A stretch of 64,000 bases of DNA from Chrysomallon squamiferum. Lineage: Eukaryota; Mollusca; Gastropoda; Neomphalida; Peltospiridae. A program made the position numbers and the translations under genes. Location: contig CM022665.1 of assembly GCA_012295275.1 (NCBI GenBank), positions 16,903,976 to 16,967,975 of the forward strand. The letters are read 5' to 3'. Shown here in pieces: positions 1 through 11,834 of the stretch. How positions within the stretch are numbered: position 1 is the stretch's first letter; each line of letters opens with the position of its first letter. The notes below the pieces were generated by a model. The model was not told the DNA's origin and did not search any database. It saw nothing but the letters and a program-made list of their open reading frames with translations.

Positions 1-897
1 TTCTTTTTTTTTTTTTTTTTTTTTTTTTAAATGTTCATTGCTTCCTTATTCCTCCTTTTTAGTAACTGACCAATTTAAATAATTATAACACAAAACGAGT
101 TTAATTTGTTCCTTTTTTTTTCTTCTTCTTTTCTTTTCTTTTTTTTTTTTTTTTTTTTTCATTCTTGGTTTGACAAGTAAATTGTTATGTAATTGGAAAA
201 AAAACAAGGGCGAATACATAAATCGTTATAGGGGAAGGCAGTTTCGGCCACTGATGATTATTAATTTAAAAAAGAATCGATATCAATGATGAGATTAAAT
301 AAATGTCCAAAAAAAGAAAAAAAAAAAAAAGTCCTTAACTAGACACTACAACATAACAGATCGCTGGATCAAACCTTTTCAGTTGTAACTGGTGTCCAGC
401 CATCTCTTTATTACTGTTTTAATTGTTGTTGTTTATACAAGCATAATAGCTCTTGTTAATACAGTTGTTGTCATTATTGTTGCTGTTGATGCTGCTGCGT
501 TTTTCTGTTTTTGCTGAATTTTATTTCTTTTTTTTCTATTTTTTTTTTTTTTTTCTTTTCTTTTTTTTTTAATCTTTATTTCTTTTTTATTGTTATTTTC
601 TTTCTTCGGCGTCTTCTTCTTCTTCTTCTTTTTTTTTTTTTTTTTTTTTATCTTCTTATTGTCGTCAACAAAGCTGTAGACTGAAATTCACTTTTGCAAC
701 CAAAATGGGGTAAGCTGAGATAAATGAACGAAGGACGTAAATTATGGTGAAGCATTTTTCTATCGATCGATGCCCGGCTTAATTAACATGTGTAGTACAT
801 CGTAATGAAAAGTCGCAGATTGCAGAGTGTTTTAGTGCGAGACTTCTACGTTATTTATCGATCAGACGCATATGTCTGACGTATCTAGTTAATAAAT

Positions 898-901
<4 letters not shown>

Positions 902-971
<70 letters not shown>
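902..971. repeat. (CT)n microsatellite
   Basis: About 35 uninterrupted CT dinucleotides, followed to about 1190 by a degenerate CT/TCTG-rich tail that looks like decayed product of the same repeat. Confidence 0.95.
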
Positions 972-972
<1 letters not shown>

Positions 973-2157
973 GCTATCCTTCTGTCTCACTCTTTTGCTC
1001 TCTATCTTTATCTCTTTCTTTTAGTTCTTTTACTTTCATTCTCTCTCTGATTTCTCTTTGTGTGTGTCTATACATGTCTGATTCTCTCTATCTCCCAGTG
1101 TGTCTATTTCCATCTCTGCCTCTCTCTCTCTTTCCGTCTCTAGTTGTTTCGCTCTTTATCTGTCTCTTTTTGCTCTCCATCTTTGTCTCTTTTTTAATTT
1201 ATTTTTAACAATGTATTTTAAGTGTGAATTTAAATTCTATTACAATTACCTCAACTACTACTGTTACTAATACTAATAATAACAGTAAAAATAAAACAAA
1301 TAAATAAAATAAAACAAAATAAAATAAAATAAAATAAATCTTTAGCTGGCTTCATTCAGTTACTGGTCACCAGATGTATTTATTTTAGTTAACTAGAGAA
1401 AAAATCTCAGCTGGATAAACCTTTACATCAAAATAGAACATTTCCTTTTCTTTTCATCTTGTATATTTTCTTCTTCGTCTTCTTGATATCATCATCACTA
1501 TTGTTGTTGTTGTTTTTACATTCCTTATTTTCAAAAAATTTTTTCCCCTTTTTCATCTTTATTTTTCTTTATTAAACATCATCTTCTTTTTTTCCTCCTT
1601 TTTTTTTTTTCAAATTTTTTCATTTTATTTAAAATAAAAAAAAATAAAAAATAAAAAAAAATCCTTCCTTTTCATTTTTTTTCCCTCCCAGTTCTAAATA
1701 ACTGCAACATGAATGACGGCAGATCTATTAAAGAAATGTCATCCACGTTCAGAAAAGGGAATTAATTATGAAGAAAACCATCTTAAAGATGGCGATAATT
1801 TTGACCACCCGTCTAAGATCCTCCGCTGATATCGATGTATAGGGACACTGAGTTTTGTCTCCAGTCAGTGTCTCCTACCTGATCTTCACATTTAGTCTTC
1901 CAGTAAACTATTAATTATTTAACACCGCCCTCAGTCGACTGCCATGCTGTGCTGTATAAAAGTGACTCTTGAGCAAGAAGTGTGCTGTTTTGTTTCACTA
2001 ATTTAATTTAATTTATTTTAAAAAATAATAATAATAATAATTTATTTAATCCTTTTTCTTCTTCTTCTTCTTTGTTACGGATGTTTAATTTCTATTTTCT
2101 ATTATTTATTTATATATTTAATTTTAGCTGGTGTTGTGGGATATTGTTGTTTCGTGG

Positions 2158-2161
<4 letters not shown>

Positions 2162-2195
<34 letters not shown>
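2162..2195. repeat. Poly-T tract
   Basis: A run of about 34 T. The overlapping Phe-rich open frame is an artefact of this run. Confidence 0.9.
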
Positions 2196-2198
<3 letters not shown>

Positions 2199-2281
2199 TT
2201 TTTATTGATTATTTATTTATTTATTTTTCGAATAATTTACTTATTTATCCATTTATTTTTGAGACTTTTATTAAAATTCTA

Positions 2282-2285
<4 letters not shown>

Positions 2286-2326
<41 letters not shown>

Positions 2327-2472
2327 CGTCAACATCATTACTGTCATCGTCATTATCACCATCATAATCATTATCATCACCATCAGAATCATCATAATCG
2401 TCATCATTATTATCACGGTCATCACCAATACCACCACCACCACCACCATCATTATCATCATCATCTTTATCA
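2286..2472. repeat. (TTA)n and ATC-type trinucleotide block
   Basis: About 13 TTA units followed by about 140 bp of imperfect ATC/ATT/ACC trinucleotides. This gives open frames rich in Ile, His and Tyr on the plus strand and Met on the minus strand; none has the composition of a real protein. Confidence 0.9.
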
Positions 2473-3839
2473 TTGTTGTGTGATCATTAAAAAATACTTA
2501 CTGGATTTTAAAATCGACAGGAGCAAGCAATATTTATGGTTTTGAAATGTTCTGTATATTATATAATATATTTACGTTAGAAAATGATATCTGAATTAAA
2601 AACAAACACACAAATAAACAAAGGAATAAAAACAAATAAATAAACAAACAAATATATAAATAAAATAAACAAATAAATAAATAAATATAAACATATAAAT
2701 CAGTCAAAATAAAATATTAATATAATAAATAAATAAATAAATAAATAAAATTATCGGTATAAAGAGGTCTCAGTAACTTAGTGTTCCTTTAGTGGAATGT
2801 GGTCAAAAAAAAAAAACGTATCGACTGTTACAACAAGCGCACAACTAGTAATTATCAATAATTACATTTTTCTTTTTAATCAGAAATTAAAAAATTATAT
2901 TGAATGTTTATAGATGTAGATAGACGGGATGGTTGTGTCTATCAATATGTTTCTTACTGGTAGAGCTTATGTATGTAAGTATGTGTATATATAGGTATGT
3001 ATGTAATGTAAGCATGTATATACACACGTTACTGAATCATCATCTAACAGACATCAAACATTTTGTAAGTCTACATTCTTCCATTAGCACCTAAAGATCT
3101 TTTATAATGAAGACAGGAAATTCTCATATATCCAACATCCAAATGCGAAACAACACTGAGCGTTCTAACGTGTAGAAACCTTTCCAGACAGAGGCAGAAG
3201 AAAAATAAAAACACTAATAAAAAATTGAAAATAAAAGCACTGAGGAGATAGATGGGATCTGAAAAAAAAAAAAAAAAAAAAACAAAAAAAACAAAAACAA
3301 AAAACACTAATAAAATGGAGAAAATAAAATCTCAGACTTTGGTTTATACTAAAATATTTATTAATATTATTTTTATAAAAACAACAGCAACAACAATAAC
3401 AGTTTTATGAAACAGAATAAATAAAATGTTTATGTGCTCTCATTTTATCACGTATGAATGAAACAAATCGATATTTAACAGAAAAAGATATATACGGTAA
3501 TACATAGTTTACACTACGTATGTTATGTAATACTTCATGTTATCTGTAACAGTGTATTTTTGTTACTGTGTCACATCATTATACTGTCCAAAGAAAACAC
3601 CCATACAATTATTTCAACGTTGTCTTAATCACTGTTCCTAAATCAACAACAAAATCTTATTGCTGTGGTTGTAAATGTCTTTGTTCAGTTTAACTCACAA
3701 ATTTCGAACTTCTTAGAATTCATTCCAAACTTGTCAACGCCAAACACCGGAAACGTCTGCATTTCATCTATGAGATGACCTGTGACGTGATCAGTACCAA
3801 GAACCAGTCGAAAGTTGCTTGTTCCAGAAACACATACTC

Positions 3840-4755
3840 TCATGAACCGTAAAATACGGGAAATCGGCATGTTAGAATTTGACGGAAAATTCCTTGTTTC
3901 CTCTTCTTGTATTTCAAAGCATAATAAACGACGTGTTCAAATAATTCTTGCAATCCTTCGCCCTTTCTGGCGGAGCACTCCAAATAACACTCCGCGCCAA
4001 TCGACAGAGCTAGTTCTTCTCCTTCCGCTGTTGTAACTTTTTCGCGTCTGGCAGAAAAGCTTTTGGTGGCTTCTACATCGTTTTCGTTGCCTCTAAGGTC
4101 TGTCTGAGTGCCAACGAGAATAACTGGTCGTTTCTTCCACGATTTAATGTGTCTTTTCACTTCTGGAATCCATAGGTCAGGAATGCTGGCGAACGAATCG
4201 CGATCACACACAGAGAAACAGAGAATTAAAACTTCACATTCTTTATAAATGAAGGCGCGGACCCCTTCGAAATCACTCTGAAATCAAATTAAATCTGTTA
4301 TAATCATCATCATTAATATTATTATTATTATCATTATAATTAGTGATAGTAGAGGTGGTTGTAGTGGTGGCAGTAGTGGTAATAGTAGTAGTTGTAGTTG
4401 TTCTACTAACGCTACTAGTTGTTGTTGCTTTCCCATGGTTTACTCTTTATCGTGTGTGTGTGTGTGTGCTATTCAAATGAGGATATAGTCGGGATCTTTT
4501 TAATTATTATTAATTTTTTTAATTTCTTTTAAAAACGAAAACAGTATTTATACTGTTAAAGTTAATAGTTAGCAAAGAATAGTCATTATGGTAAACAAAA
4601 AATGTCACTTAAAGATTAAAAAACATCTTTAGACTATGTTAAGAACGCCTCAAGTATATTGTAACGAGAATTACTTAAGATTAGAATAAATGAATGTGCG
4701 GACAGAAACACACACACATACACATATAAATTCAGACATATATACACATATGCAT

Positions 4756-4788
<33 letters not shown>

Positions 4789-7395
4789 TACTGACATATA
4801 AACATATGTACATATTAAGAAAAGAATTAAGAGAAGAAACAAAAAGATAATATGTATCTCCCCTGACCTGTCCGGCTGTGTCAAACAAGCTGACCATGAA
4901 GTCGTGACCTCCGACTTTAATATGAACTGAAATGAACAAGAGAATGTTTTAAACATAATGTTAAATATTGTCAGACATTGATTTTGTTTACAATGTTGTC
5001 TACAAGTATGCTGATTGCAAATATATAGTAGAGAATTCTAAATGAATGCTTGTGTCAAATGTTTTAATACGAACAGAATGAATAATTTTGTACAAGCCAT
5101 TCTAATCGTTTTGTTTGAATTAAATGTGTTTGGTCTTGATCAGGTGTACTGAAATACGTCTTCTTTACCTGTACATATTTTAGCTGCTTCTTTAATGAAT
5201 CTTTGGTGATGTTAATGGCTACACACACGCACAGTATTATTTTTGATTTCCATCAGACTGTATGTGGCGGGTTTTGAAATGTATTTTGTAATGGGTTTTA
5301 GTAATTACATATTACCACTAAGGCCCCTAAGGCTGGGGTAATCACACGTAAAGTGTAACTTTGTGTTTGAATGTCTCGAATATTAACCTGTACATTATTC
5401 TCTAACGAATCATTCTATCAGCAAATATCTTATGTAAGTATGTCTGCTGATGTAAGCCGGAGAGCGAAAACAAATTAAAACCAAGTTTATAATTAATTAT
5501 CTCTCCAAGAGCGTTCTTGACTAAAAACAAACATATAGAACATGTATCACCTATCATCAAACAACCATGTTTTCCAATGATTTTTAATTATTATTATTAT
5601 TATTGCTATTATAATTTTTTTTTTAAATTGTTATTATATATATATATGTGCGTTTATATATATATATATATATATTTATATTCACACACACACACACACG
5701 CACAGACAAATAAACGTTTCTTCTGATACGAGAAAAGTATTCTAATACAGATAAAAATATTTTAATGTTCGATGAATGATTTCCAGTGAATACGAACAAC
5801 AAATTTCCAATATTTAGGTGACAAAAGTAGTTATGATAGACATAGACTGATTTGTCAAACTGATAATAATAAATAGGCTTGTATACTGATATATAAAAAA
5901 AAAAAAAAAAAATAATAATCATAAATAAATAATAAATAAAATACCCCCTAAAAAAAAAGAATAATAATAATAATAATAATAAATATATAAACAAATAAAT
6001 AATAAAATAATAAAATAATATATATATATATATATATAATAAAAACAAAATATACTTTATTTAAAAAATAGTAATTGCTCTGATGCTATTATGCACACTG
6101 AATTTATCATAATCATAATAATAATATCGAATATATTGTTATTGATCTTCTTAATTCATTTATTTATTTATTTTCCTTTTTATTTTGTGATTACCTCAGA
6201 AACCTTATAATGTTATTGCCAAAGGTCCTTACAAGTAAACAGAAATAAATTTAATTACTACAGTTTCTAAAGGTTTCCGTCATTAAGTGAAATGAACATG
6301 TAAATACCTTGTAAGTATTAAACTGAATACATTTTTACATGAATTGCATACGCACATATACATACACACACACAAACATACACATACACGTATACACAGA
6401 GACACGGACACTTATAAATATGTACACACGCATACATACAAAGTGAGTAAAATCAATGGGAAAAAAAGAGAACTCTAAATGGAAAAACTCAAAACAAAAC
6501 AAAAATTTAAATATTGTTCTTAGAATTTTGTCATATTACTGCGGTTTTTTATTACTTATTTTGTATAATATGTTTTTCTTTATTATATAGAACGTCCAAA
6601 ACGTAAAGTAAAAAAAAAAAAATATATATATTTAAAACGAAGTTTATGTGAAAACGAACTTCAAATTTAGAAACATAATGCTCTATACGTCATTTTGACA
6701 ATGTCAGATCATTTTTCTAATTTATTCACATATACAAATTCACTGTTTTTATACAAGTAAAATTCCGAAATTTTCTTAATTGATTGATTTCCATATACAC
6801 ACAAGCAGGGTCAGCATTATAGTCCCGCGGGCAAAGCAATACACTGGGACCCTGACACACGTAACGACAAACAATATAAAAAACAACCCACAGTATACAT
6901 GGTTTGCATGGGTCCATAGACCCATGAGTCCCCAGCACAACTGCTTAGTGTGTCTATACCTTAAGACGGCCCTGTTTATAAGTGATAAACCTGTATCTGC
7001 ACCAACTTCTAACGCAAAATTAACAAAAGAAAGAAAGAGAAAACTGTTTCATGCATTCATTCATTTAAGAATAATTATAAATAAATAATAAAGATAGCAG
7101 TAGTTATAGTTCTGTGCCCGACAGTAGTGTTAAATAGATGTATACGTAATGATAATAGTTCGGTGCAAGTATTACAAAAACTCGTATAAAATAGTTTCAA
7201 AAATTCGTGAATAATATTGTATCACATACCAGCGTGATTTTCAAAAACAGTTTTCTCGTAATTTGCTGTGAAGTCCTCTGTAAAACCAAGAGTAAGCGAT
7301 GTCTTGCCAACCATTCCGTCTCCAAGAACCGCACAGTGCACACACTTTTCTTCCAGTTTCATTTTCTTGGTTACCTTGCTACGAAATTTCTCCAT
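3840..7395 (-). CDS. Rho-family small GTPase, three exons, 220 aa, no CAAX box
   Basis: Exons by splice sites and homology: 7395-7230, 4926-4868, 4277-3840 (complete, ATG to TGA). Rho-type GTPases bind GTP/GDP and control the actin cytoskeleton and polarity. Visible motifs: P-loop GDGMVGKT (residues 25-32), switch I YEKTVFENHA (46-55), DTAGQ (71-75) with the catalytic Gln kept, GTQTDLR (131-137), a charged Rho-type insert after it, and CSAR (176-179). Oddities: the effector loop reads YEKT where Rac/Cdc42 have YVPT, and switch II reads SDFEGVRAFIYKE instead of the usual DYDRLRPLSYP. After a polybasic stretch (KYKKRK, 197-202) the protein ends in CRFPVFYGS, so there is no prenylation CAAX motif; Cys212 might be lipid-modified. 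All splice sites are GT-AG. It resembles Rac/Cdc42/RhoU-like proteins most, but I cannot name an orthologue. The first intron (2.3 kb) contains CA and TA repeats. Confidence 0.9.
4755..4782. repeat. (CA)n microsatellite in Rho GTPase intron 2
   Basis: Uninterrupted CA run about 85 bp from the end of exon 2, within the intron between exons 2 and 3. Confidence 0.85.
5634..5702. repeat. (TA)n and (CA)n microsatellites in Rho GTPase intron 1
   Basis: Two TA runs followed by a CA run. Overlapping open frames on both strands are repeat artefacts. Confidence 0.85.
6907..6926. repeat. Perfect 8-bp stem hairpin in Rho GTPase intron 1
   Basis: CATGGGTC and GACCCATG pair perfectly around a 4-nt CATA loop. 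The surrounding 6800-6980 stretch is GC-richer than the intron and includes a second short inverted repeat (CAGGGTC ... GACCCTG), so it may be a transposon remnant. Confidence 0.5.
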
Positions 7396-7835
7396 TATGC
7401 CTGACTTAAATTTTGCAAGGTCTTATAATGCAATCAATGCGACCAATGAGAAAGAGCGACATTAACCTGTCTAACAGAGAGAACGTTCGGGAAATGGTTT
7501 AATGCGGCAAGGCAATAATTTCATATGAGTATGCCCTAAACGAAAATGGTTTTGCCCCATACTAAATGGGATAAGAAGAATGAGCGTTGATTAAGCAGGC
7601 ATCGAGTGCCAGTCTATTATCGACTGGTCACGTTAACAAGTTAATGTTTCCTTAATGATTTTCCCTGCAGGGCGTGTGACGGTTTCTAAAGCGTTCTAAC
7701 CGACTCGTCCAACGTAACTAGATGGTGCTTTGACCGCTCCGTAATGTTGGTAGAGAGAGAGTTTAATGTGGGAAAAAAAATTAAGAGACAATATTAAATG
7801 CGTATCGTTTTATGGCCGAATCGATGGCTAAAATT

Positions 7836-7952
<117 letters not shown>

Positions 7953-8159
7953 ATATAGATAAATACAAATTGAAATAAATGTAATAAAATAATTATATTT
8001 ATCAAACTGGCATGCATTGTTTCTCTTGTTTGTCTTTTCTGGTTTTTTTGTTTTCTTTCTTTCTTTCTTTCTTTCTTTTTTTGTTTGTTTGTTGTTGTTT
8101 TTTTAATTGTTATATATATATATATAATTATTAGATCGAATAATTAGCAATGCATCTGC

Positions 8160-8256
8160 CACGCGCCCGAGTGATCATAAAACACTTTTCTTTGGTTATG
8201 CAGTATGCAGTATACATCTATGTGAAGGCCTGTATAGGTTATGCCTACCTAAAGGA
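8160..8256 (-). repeat. SINE-like dispersed repeat, copy 1
   Basis: Shares an imperfect core (TTTGGTTATGCA, then a TACATCT-containing stretch and an ATAGGTT / CTAAAG tail) with 10270-10383, which lies in the opposite orientation. Two diverged copies in inverted orientation suggest a short interspersed element. No tRNA-like promoter box could be assigned with confidence. Confidence 0.4.
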
Positions 8257-8978
8257 CCACAGAAATTCAACGACTTGGCCCTGTGTATGTATGAATGTAT
8301 ATCTATACTTAATTAGATAAAACGCAGAAAGTTTCGTATTAAATACTTTCATAACATATACAATACCACTAAACAAAACATTAGCTGTTTTAGCTAATGT
8401 CTGGTACAGATCAAATTATTTTTGAGTCATTGTCCAGTTAACATGTATAATTCCAAACCCAAGACTAAATTATTTTAATACACCAGCAACTGAACTGGTA
8501 AACACGAAGTGGAATGTCGACCCTAACTTGAAACAGAAAATAAAAGGAAAATCAACATTAATAATTACTTGTTTATTATTTTTCTGGAACTTAAATCTAA
8601 ATGATAGTCAATATTCACATAGAATTTGGCAGAATATATTATGCGTGTTTGTAACTAATTTCTACTTGTTTAATGCCATTTTGATTATTGTGTAACTAAT
8701 GCGTACGTCATAATGAATTATGACGTCATTATTTAATTTTTCTTATCATTTGTATAGATAAACAACCAACAGAGAGATTTAAGGTTGTAAACAGATCACA
8801 GAATATTATGTTCGAAGGTCCTGTACGATTTTAGAATGTAACTCAACTGCATGAAAACAAGAATGAAATTCAGTAACTCAAAATATTCACATCGAGTACT
8901 GAAGAAGCATGTAAAAAGGTCGGTTCATTTTAGTCGCACGACGAGCTGTTCACTGTTTCAAAAGAACGATCCATTTCT

Positions 8979-9548
8979 ATGAAAGGCAGAAAGAAAGGCA
9001 GTTCAATATCGAGGAGTTTAGAGATAGCGTCTTCAATTACATCTCATGACTGCGATGCTGAATCGCAGAATGGAAAAAGTAAATCAGGACCGTGTAAATG
9101 TTTGATCATCTGTTGTTTTGCACCCAAACTCCAAAATCGTGAAAAACTTCAACAACTTCCGCAACATGAGCAACATGAGCAAGAAGAACAACTTGAACAA
9201 CTTGAACAACTTCAGCCATGTGAAACGTTATCAACAACTGACAGAGAGTTTGTTAGCACTGATACATTTTCAGGCATAGAAGCGTTAAAATCTACGTTAA
9301 GTGAAGAACTGTCGGGTTCTCACTCGCCCTCCTCCGATCGCCCTAGGGCATCACTGCTGACAGTTGAGGACACGCCGTCGCATTCTCGATTGTCAAATAA
9401 CAGCAGATTATCTGTGGATGCTGTATGGACCGATTCTTTTATACTGCAGAAATCCGAATGGAAGCTGGATTTGCAAACGATTCCAGATATTGACGAGAGT
9501 ATAATGGAATGCATTTCACCTTGCGATACTGTTGAAGAAACAATATAA
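8979..9548 (+). CDS. Unrecognised protein, 189 aa, single open exon
   Basis: An uninterrupted frame from ATG to TAA with balanced amino-acid use and a GC content above its surroundings, unlike the repeat-driven frames nearby. The frame stays open upstream to a TAG at 8931 that sits in a good splice-acceptor context (TTCATTTTAG), so this could also be the last exon of a longer gene. Visible features: a basic N-terminus (MKGRKKG), a cysteine cluster CKCLIICC near residues 39-46 that could be palmitoylated, a Gln/Glu/Leu repeat near 57-78 built from short tandem codons, and a Ser-rich, acidic C-terminal half. AATAAA signals follow at about 9554 and about 9690. I recognise no family. It is divergent to the Rho GTPase gene. 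Confidence 0.5.
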   Translation: MKGRKKGSSISRSLEIASSITSHDCDAESQNGKSKSGPCKCLIICCFAPKLQNREKLQQLPQHEQHEQEEQLEQLEQLQPCETLSTTDREFVSTDTFSGIEALKSTLSEELSGSHSPSSDRPRASLLTVEDTPSHSRLSNNSRLSVDAVWTDSFILQKSEWKLDLQTIPDIDESIMECISPCDTVEETI

Positions 9549-9552
9549 GTCC

Positions 9553-9713
9553 CAATAAACAGTTGTGTTACACAAACAATGGATTATTTTACAAACTGCC
9601 TGTTCACCATAGTTTTTCTTTGTGTTTCTTGCTTTGAGTGTTATTTTTCTTTTTTGTTGTTACTTGTATATAAATGTTTGCTTGTTTTGAATAAAAGTAT
9701 TTCTAAATAAAAA
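9553..9713 (+). terminator. Candidate polyadenylation signals
   Basis: AATAAA occurs just after the stop codon of the 189-aa frame (about 9554) and twice near 9690-9710, followed by AT-rich sequence. Consistent with a 3' UTR for the plus-strand frame, but such hexamers are common in this AT-rich DNA. Confidence 0.35.
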
Positions 9714-9730
9714 AGTAATTAAATATATAT

Positions 9731-9768
<38 letters not shown>

Positions 9769-9770
9769 TG
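9731..9770. repeat. (AAT)n microsatellite
   Basis: About 12 AAT units directly downstream of the 189-aa frame. Confidence 0.85.
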
Positions 9771-9907
9771 TGTGTATATATATATATTCAAACGTTTAAT
9801 TGCTATAAAAAACACACAAATAACCATTTCTGCTACGGGATATTTCATGTGTGCATACAAATATACAATGACTAATCTGTAAACGGTTTAGCCATCATAG
9901 ACTAACG

Positions 9908-10036
9908 AATTGCTACGAAGGGTTCGAGTGTTATATATTAATTGTTATGAAGGGTTAGGGTGTTACATATTAATTGTTATGAAGGGTTAGGGTGTTTATG
10001 TACTAATTGTTAGGAAATGTTCGGGCATCATGTACT
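9908..10036. repeat. 32-33 bp minisatellite, four units
   Basis: Four head-to-tail units: 9908-9939, 9940-9971, 9972-10004, 10005-10036. Each starts AATTG and carries a GAAGGGTT(A/C)G-like centre; the two middle units are closest to each other. The centre contains AGGGTTAGGG, matching the animal telomere repeat over a short stretch, but the unit is far longer than a telomere repeat. Confidence 0.85.
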
Positions 10037-10269
10037 AGAAAACATGGGATACGCATACTCACTGACAGTTATTTAAGCCTGTAAACTGTCAAAATATTTT
10101 GAAGCCTTATTATTACAGTCAGAGTTCCTGTGTTTAAGAACTGAAGTACGCCTGCAGCTGTTCGAATAACATTAATTATGAAACATGCAGTGTTTAGCAA
10201 AATTCATACTTTAAAATACAAACGCAAGACCGGGTTTTGATTTTCTTGGCCCCGAGAGTAATTCGATTC

Positions 10270-10383
10270 TTAAAGATGCTTTATATAGGTATATATAAAC
10301 CTATACAAAGATGTACACTACATATTGCATAACCAAAGTAGCATTCTTTAACAGGAGACAGAAACGTGGCAAAAGGATTGTGT
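10270..10383 (+). repeat. SINE-like dispersed repeat, copy 2 (inverted)
   Basis: The reverse complement aligns with 8160-8256 over the TTTGGTTATGCA core and the following roughly 50 bp. The small minus-strand open frame over it is not a gene. Confidence 0.4.
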
Positions 10384-10804
10384 TCGACCTGAAACGTGAA
10401 AAAACAGCAATCTCTGGTTAGGCTATTAATTCGGTAGAACAGATTATATTGTCCATCTCTGTTTGCCATAGCTACTTAGAGAATAGATATTCTACAATAT
10501 AATATTAATACCAGTCCATACAAAAATCAACAGAAAAATCTTCAAACGATCCAGTCAGCTAAAAATGGCAATATTCAGCACTATCACTCTAAAAAGCTTC
10601 GGTCAACTCTTTGCTTACTCGTTGAAAAAACAATCAGGTTTATACGTTTTCTTTTCAGTTCCTGCAGTTTTCTTTTTTGACGCTAACATTTTTGTTACTT
10701 ATCAACGACATCAGTATGCAGACGTCATGGCGTTAACCACTAGTAGCACGTGTATTTTTCACTACGACATTCCAAAAGACAATATCAAACAAACAGAAAC
10801 GTAA

Positions 10805-11440
10805 AAGAGAAACTAAGCAGGCCAGTTTGATAAATATATTTTATTATATTTATTTATTTATTTATCTATTTATATAACAAAAATTTCAATATCAGTATTG
10901 GTCCTAGGCGTCTCTGCCCCTGGGCTGCAGCCATTGTTCACTAAGATAAAACGGCCTTGGACACACGTAGCTTATTCGTGACGTAACATACAGAATATCA
11001 TCAATTTTCCTGATGATGCGCTAAAAACTGTGGCAATGAAGCAGTGACGCCATCAAGTGACTTTGTTAAGTCGATTTAGTTTAATAATAAAAACACAGTG
11101 AATATAACCTGCTCTTTCCACTAATCATGACGTCATATCAGTCACGGACAGGGCCTCGAAGAGAAATTTTGCAAGGCAGTATGCTGCAAAATACAAGGGC
11201 CTTTTGGGGCCCCGAGGCCGGCAGCGATTTTTCTCAAAATTGAGGATTTGATGTCCAGTAAGTCTACATGTAATCTCTCATAAATGCTTTATTTTCATGA
11301 TGAGATACAACATAATGTAACAAACAGATTCAATTAATGAATGGCTGTTGTCGGGCCCTGCTTAGGTCTTGGGCTCCGGAACAAGGTTCCAGCTGGACTC
11401 CCCCCACCCCTCAGGTCCTGGACATGGACTGATTAAACTT
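10805..11440. other. Gene-free stretch with GC-rich repeat fragments
   Basis: No coding sequence recognised. The segment near 10900-10990 (GCCCCTGGGCTGCAGC followed by AAGATAAAACGGCC) resembles 47485-47530, suggesting an old dispersed repeat. A second GC-rich patch lies at 11150-11230. Confidence 0.4.
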
Positions 11441-11834
11441 AATACTGTTGACCCTGGATTTCACGGACTACGGTTTTCCGGACCAGGTCTGGAGAAATCA
11501 CAAAATGCGAACGTACTGCCATTTTCAACTTGTTATTCTATGTTCCACTACATGATTACAGCAACCCTCGCTCAGTCAACTTTTTATCACGGTAACAGTA
11601 AGTTTTAGTTGCATCCACAACCATCCTAACCTAAAAGGCTAGCCTACATTTTTCTACTGTACATATATTATGTTTTATTATTTTATATATATTGTTTGTT
11701 TTTTTTTTTTTTTTTTTGTATTATATGTGTATTAAAGTTTAATGTTTCGGCAATTTTACATTCACGATTTCCTAGACTTTTGCATTTTCCGGACTGGTGC
11801 TCCCCTTACTAGTCGTGAAATCGAGGTATTACGT
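11440..11834. mobile_element. Probable MITE with inverted ends
   Basis: The left end contains GGATTTCACGGACTACGG and TTTTCCGGACCAG. The reverse complement of the right end contains CGATTTCACGACTAGT and then CAGTCCGGAAAATGC. The imperfect inverted ends, about 390 bp apart, suggest a non-autonomous pogo/mariner-type DNA element. The 79-codon open frame overlapping its left half does not look like a protein. Confidence 0.4.

Larger units (their letters stand above)
1..3684. other. Gene-free low-complexity region
   Basis: No credible coding sequence on either strand. Long open frames here come only from homopolymer or trinucleotide runs (Phe/Tyr/Ile/His-rich translations). The stretch holds poly-T tracts, a CT microsatellite near 0.9 kb, AAAAT and AAAT pentamer/tetramer runs near 1.3 and 2.6-2.75 kb, and a TTA/ATC trinucleotide block near 2.3-2.5 kb. 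The right end probably contains the 3' UTR of the Rho-family gene that follows on the minus strand; TTTATT (AATAAA on the minus strand) occurs near 3356, but the true end cannot be decided. Confidence 0.7.

Noticed and set aside
2072-2545. 157-codon plus-strand frame and overlapping frames on both strands
   Set aside because: Composed of poly-T and TTA/ATC repeats; the protein would be runs of Phe, Tyr, His and Ile.
9940-10004. Internal telomere sequence
   Set aside because: Only AGGGTTAGGG per 32-bp unit, not a run of hexamers.
9908-10036. Possible CRISPR-like array
   Set aside because: Units abut directly without spacers and the genome is eukaryotic; it is a minisatellite.
10565-10804. 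79-codon plus-strand frame
   Set aside because: No recognisable motif, no supporting splice or poly(A) context, and length expected by chance at this composition.
11369-11608. 79-codon plus-strand frame rich in Gly/Pro
   Set aside because: Overlaps the inverted-end element and its composition follows the local GC-rich repeat.
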